Part shown: positions 5,960-9,230 of the stretch, piece by piece
Position numbering within the stretch: the stretch's first letter is position 1
Layout of the letters: the number at the start of each line of letters is the position of its first letter
Source: an uncultured Mediterranea sp.
GTDB taxonomy: Bacteria > Bacteroidota > Bacteroidia > Bacteroidales > Bacteroidaceae
Assembly: GCA_946007445.1 (NCBI GenBank)
Contig: CAMGAL010000067.1
Location: 1 to 9,230, forward strand
Length of the DNA stretch: 9,230 bases
Reading direction: 5' to 3'
Position numbers and translations under genes: made by a program
The notes under the pieces: model-generated
Seen by the model: the letters and a program-made list of their open reading frames with translations, nothing else
Told to the model about the DNA's origin: nothing
The model's database searches: none

Positions 5960-8900
5960 GGCCACACCGATACGGGAGTCGGCGCAGCCATAGTATAGGA
6001 AGAACTTTTGCTTGAAGTAAGCCAGCCCCTCGATGAACACTGTGCCATCTTTGTATTGGCCACTCTTCTCGAAAGCGGTCTCCGGATAGAAGAAGGGTTT
6101 GTCCAACCGGTCTATCAGGCGACATGGGTCGTGAGCATCAAACAGCATCTGACCGGCACAATAGGCACCCGAGGGATAATCCTTATCTCCATTCGTGTGA
6201 CTGTTCTTTCCATTGTACATCAGCACAATGCCATGGGCCGTTCGTAGGGCCGGTGGTCCACACTCGGTGAAGAGGCTGTCAAAAAAACCTTTCCGGGGCA
6301 GGGCCAACTTTCGCAGATTCTGATCATCATCCAAAAGAGGAGTCCAGTCAATCAAGTTGTCCGACGTGGCTGCATGGACTGCATGCTCTCCCCAATACAT
6401 GAAATACTTACCGTCAACGCGATCAATCACCAGCCGGCCTCGGTCCAACCGGGTCAGGATGGAGGCAGACTTACAGAAAAGATGGGCAAACCGGCCCTTG
6501 AACGCTTTCCGGAATACAGGTCCGTGTTTCGTCCAGTGCTTCAGGTCGCGTGAGGTAGCCACAGACAATCGAGCGGTCTGGCGATTCCAAGCGGTGTAGA
6601 ACATCACGTATGTACCATCTTCGGTCATCGCTACGCGAGGATCCTCGCACCCTCCCGACCACTCGAATTCGCTACAGGCATCTTCTGCCGGATAGAGTAT
6701 GGGGGACGGCTGTCGCTGAAAGTGGAAGCCGTCCTTGCTTTCCGCATATCCGATGCGCGAAGTGCGTCGGCCGATGCCTTTACCCGAATGGTCTTCCGCA
6801 CGATAGAGGACAACGCCTCTATCTCCACGGACTGTAGCGGCCGGATTGAATGTATCGCTCTCCTCCCACTTCACCTCTTCTTTTTTCATGGGACAGGGGA
6901 AGGTGGTGGCAAGGGGCGAAATGACAGGATTGACACCGTCCGGACGGGAGAAGGGACCAATGGCCCAGGGCTTCTCCGGTAGTTGTCGCGCTTCCTTCAG
7001 GATGACTTCCTGGGAGGAGATGTTCCATCCTTTCAGTTGCAGCCTGACTCCTCCAGCAGTGAGGCCAGCATCGGCATCGATCGTCACCTGCTTCTCTTCA
7101 CCAGGCATGAGCGTAAAGAAATTGTCTGTATAGAACGCGGGACGAATGGGACGGCCCTGCAGGTTCGTCAGATGGAGCTGGTTGAAGAAGGCAATGCGGC
7201 TGGACACGTTGCGGAGGGTGATGTCTACATAGCATCTACCGTCAGCCTGCCGAGAGTGGGTGCGCATCTTCAGACGGGCAGATGGCAGATGGCTCAGCGA
7301 TTCGAATCCCGATGTGGCAGGCCCCGTCAGCGTCTTCTTGCCCAAATAGGCATCGGTGGATCGCCAATAGAGGTTGGAGGAGACCAGGTTTCCTCTTTCG
7401 TCTGTCAACGTCAGGTAGACAAAGTGGACTTTCGTGATGTCCTGCGGGAAGTGAAGGGTCAGCACATCATTGGCCACCCCGTCTTCAGGCAAATCGACCA
7501 CTGTCTTGCCTTCCCATACTCTCCGGCTATCCCAATCGTAGATTTCTGCCCTGACCCGATAGTTCTGATAGGGTTGGAAGCAGTCGTTCACCACCGAAAC
7601 CGTATTCTTCAGGTAGTCGAACTGCACGTGGAGAGGCTCCAAAGAATGGGCAGTGTGATAGAGCGCCGCGGTAGGCTCCAGCATCCAGTCCCACATGCGG
7701 GATGCCACCTGGGGAACGGGACAATTGTGATACCAGAAGAGCAATCCGGAACAGAATCGGTCTCCGTAGTCCAGTTTGTTGTAATTCCAGACTTCCCAGA
7801 TGCTCTTCGCATTCATGGCTCCCACCAGTTGCCCCTTTCGGGCAAACTCATCGATGCTCTGCGAGGGGCCATACTGATCGGTCAGCTCTTTGTAGAGGCT
7901 GCTCATCAGGTGGAACCCGTTTCCGTCCAGATAGTCCCACACCTTCGGATTGATGGGCCACAAATCCTTCTCGTCCATCATTTCACGCAGGCTTTCTACG
8001 AGGGGCAAGGTGGGGGCACCATACTCTGGATTGAAGCCATCGATACGGCTGCCACGGTCGGAGGCACTATTCTCGTAATGTTGCATGGGGTTCACCTGCT
8101 TGTAGGGACTGCCATCGTGTACACCGTCGCACTCCGACTGCATTTGGTAGCCACGTGTGCCGTCCAGCCGAAGCAGCAACTGCTCCATACCGCTCACCTC
8201 ACTGCTCTCGTTTGAGGCGACATAATAAGCCACACAAGGATGGTTGCGGATACGCTTCACCGTGGATGCCACATTGCCCATATAGAGCGACTTGTCATGG
8301 GGATGACGGGTGTCGCCAGTCATCCAGAACTCTTGCCAGACCAGAATGCCCAGTTCATCACAAAGCTGATAGAAATAGTCACTTTCAGCTATTCCTCCTC
8401 CCCAAAGGCGCAAGAGGTTAATGCCAGCATGACGGGTATAGCGCAACTCGGCGTAGGTACGCTCGTCGGACATGCGCAACATGGCTTCAGGAATCCAGTT
8501 ACTGCCTCGGATGAAGAGCCGTTTGCCGTTGATGTAGAAGAGGCGCGATCCATCGGGGGTCCGACGGTCGGAGGTGATTTCACGAATACCGAAACGGGTA
8601 TACAGCGAGTCGCTGACGACTCCGTCTAAGCTGACACTCATTTTCAATTGGTATAGATGGGGAGTGCCTTTGTTGACCGGCCACCACAGACGGGGACGAT
8701 CTATGTGCAGCTGGGGAAAGTCGCAGGCAGTGAAGGTGATCTCCTTCTCTTCGCCTCGTATCAGCCTGACCTCTTTCTCGAAAGTGATGCCCTCCCCGAC
8801 TATCTCTCCCTTGACCACGCAAGTCAGCGGTCGGTTGTGGGTAGATGGGTTGACCAGCTCCACGGAAATGGTTTCGTCAGCCTGGTCGTAGCTCGGGTGA

Positions 8901-9230
8901 CTCAACTGACTACGGACAAAGGGATGGCGCATAGCCACCTGGCCCGTCGCATAAAGTGTGATGCCACGCCAGATGCCCGTATTCCGGTCGCGTATGCCAT
9001 CCATGAAGGTGAAATCCCATCCTACGCTCATCAGCATGGTGGTGTTGCAGCCAATCTCGCCATCACCTCCATTGCGAAACTCACCGGCGGCACCCCAACT
9101 CTTGCGCTGGGTGCTGCCAGGGCGGTCTACGGGATATACCTTGACCGCCAATCCATTGCTGGCGCCTGGCTGGACATAGTCGGTGACGTTGATGTGGTCC
9201 TGCATGAACATGCCATTGACGGTGCTCAGC
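5942..9230 (-). CDS. Fused GH2 (endo-beta-mannosidase-like) and GH130 glycosidase, N-terminus missing
   Basis: Over 1,090 residues are seen; codons before the ATG at 9211 are also open (LSTVNG..., still GH2-like), so the start lies beyond the right edge and any signal peptide is unseen. Numbering below counts that Met as 1. GH2 part: end of the sugar-binding jelly roll (about 1-90, RDRNTGIWRG at 74-83), Ig-like sandwich (about 100-205), TIM barrel (about 207-510) with RGSNWIPEAM (235-244), probable acid/base Glu335 (SNE) and probable nucleophile Glu396 (FNPEYG), then Ig-like domains to about 740. The FNPE and PLHVQ surroundings recall plant and bacterial endo-beta-mannosidases. GH130 part (about 745-1089): FNPAA, YRAED, GGCEDPR with Asp857, TECGPP with Glu983, MYNGKN, and YYGCADS near the end. 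Asn1000 stands where phosphorylases have the His of YHG, which favours hydrolysis. Substrate (N-glycan core or other beta-mannoside) is inference. Some secreted or periplasmic polysaccharide-utilisation role is likely. Confidence 0.9.
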   Translation of the reverse strand, partial: LSTVNGMFMQDHINVTDYVQPGASNGLAVKVYPVDRPGSTQRKSWGAAGEFRNGGDGEIGCNTTMLMSVGWDFTFMDGIRDRNTGIWRGITLYATGQVAMRHPFVRSQLSHPSYDQADETISVELVNPSTHNRPLTCVVKGEIVGEGITFEKEVRLIRGEEKEITFTACDFPQLHIDRPRLWWPVNKGTPHLYQLKMSVSLDGVVSDSLYTRFGIREITSDRRTPDGSRLFYINGKRLFIRGSNWIPEAMLRMSDERTYAELRYTRHAGINLLRLWGGGIAESDYFYQLCDELGILVWQEFWMTGDTRHPHDKSLYMGNVASTVKRIRNHPCVAYYVASNESSEVSGMEQLLLRLDGTRGYQMQSECDGVHDGSPYKQVNPMQHYENSASDRGSRIDGFNPEYGAPTLPLVESLREMMDEKDLWPINPKVWDYLDGNGFHLMSSLYKELTDQYGPSQSIDEFARKGQLVGAMNAKSIWEVWNYNKLDYGDRFCSGLLFWYHNCPVPQVASRMWDWMLEPTAALYHTAHSLEPLHVQFDYLKNTVSVVNDCFQPYQNYRVRAEIYDWDSRRVWEGKTVVDLPEDGVANDVLTLHFPQDITKVHFVYLTLTDERGNLVSSNLYWRSTDAYLGKKTLTGPATSGFESLSHLPSARLKMRTHSRQADGRCYVDITLRNVSSRIAFFNQLHLTNLQGRPIRPAFYTDNFFTLMPGEEKQVTIDADAGLTAGGVRLQLKGWNISSQEVILKEARQLPEKPWAIGPFSRPDGVNPVISPLATTFPCPMKKEEVKWEESDTFNPAATVRGDRGVVLYRAEDHSGKGIGRRTSRIGYAESKDGFHFQRQPSPILYPAEDACSEFEWSGGCEDPRVAMTEDGTYVMFYTAWNRQTARLSVATSRDLKHWTKHGPVFRKAFKGRFAHLFCKSASILTRLDRGRLVIDRVDGKYFMYWGEHAVHAATSDNLIDWTPLLDDDQNLRKLALPRKGFFDSLFTECGPPALRTAHGIVLMYNGKNSHTNGDKDYPSGAYCAGQMLFDAHDPCRLIDRLDKPFFYPETAFEKSGQYKDGTVFIEGLAYFKQKFFLYYGCADSRIGVATSPAR

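Noticed and set aside
6983..8215. 410-codon plus-strand frame inside the GH2-GH130 gene
   Set aside because: It mirrors the conserved GH2 region codon for codon on the other strand and has His/Val/Gly-rich composition with no domain, so it is a shadow.

Overview
The window looks like a piece of a Bacteroidales chromosome (Bacteroides/Prevotella-type), visibly GC-rich for that group. The evidence is protein family character (Bacteroidetes-like SbcCD, a mannan- or N-glycan-type GH2/GH130 enzyme), A-rich leaders in place of clear Shine-Dalgarno sites, and a perfect match to the Bacteroidetes -7 promoter element (TAnnTTTG). No rRNA, tRNA, CRISPR array, transposase or phage gene is visible.

Layout: (1) Positions 1-4711, plus strand: the 3' part of sbcD (cut by the left edge), complete sbcC, and a small YjbQ/UPF0047 gene. 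They are closely spaced (21 and 25 bases) and read as one transcription unit: a DNA-end/hairpin-processing nuclease followed by a housekeeping gene of poorly known function. (2) Positions 4712-4938: a decayed stretch. It starts with a 28-codon fragment that looks like the N-terminus of a TauE/SafE-type membrane transporter, ends early, and is followed by about 135 bases without a convincing gene but with a promoter-like element. (3) Positions 4939-5886, plus strand: a 315-residue protein joining an HD hydrolase domain of the alarmone-hydrolase (MESH1/SpoT) type to a methionine sulfoxide reductase A domain. (4) Positions 5887-5941: a short convergent intergenic gap; a strong inverted repeat begins here and runs into the end of the opposing gene. 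(5) Positions 5942-9230, minus strand: a very large carbohydrate-active enzyme (over 1,090 residues, start beyond the right edge) in which a GH2 catalytic module resembling endo-beta-mannosidases is fused in one reading frame to a C-terminal GH130 module. Both families act on beta-mannosidic bonds.

The plus-strand genes are mainly genome maintenance and oxidative or starvation stress; the minus-strand gene belongs to glycan foraging. The two unusual domain fusions, HD-MsrA and GH2-GH130, are the most interesting items. No multi-gene system unlike known ones was found.
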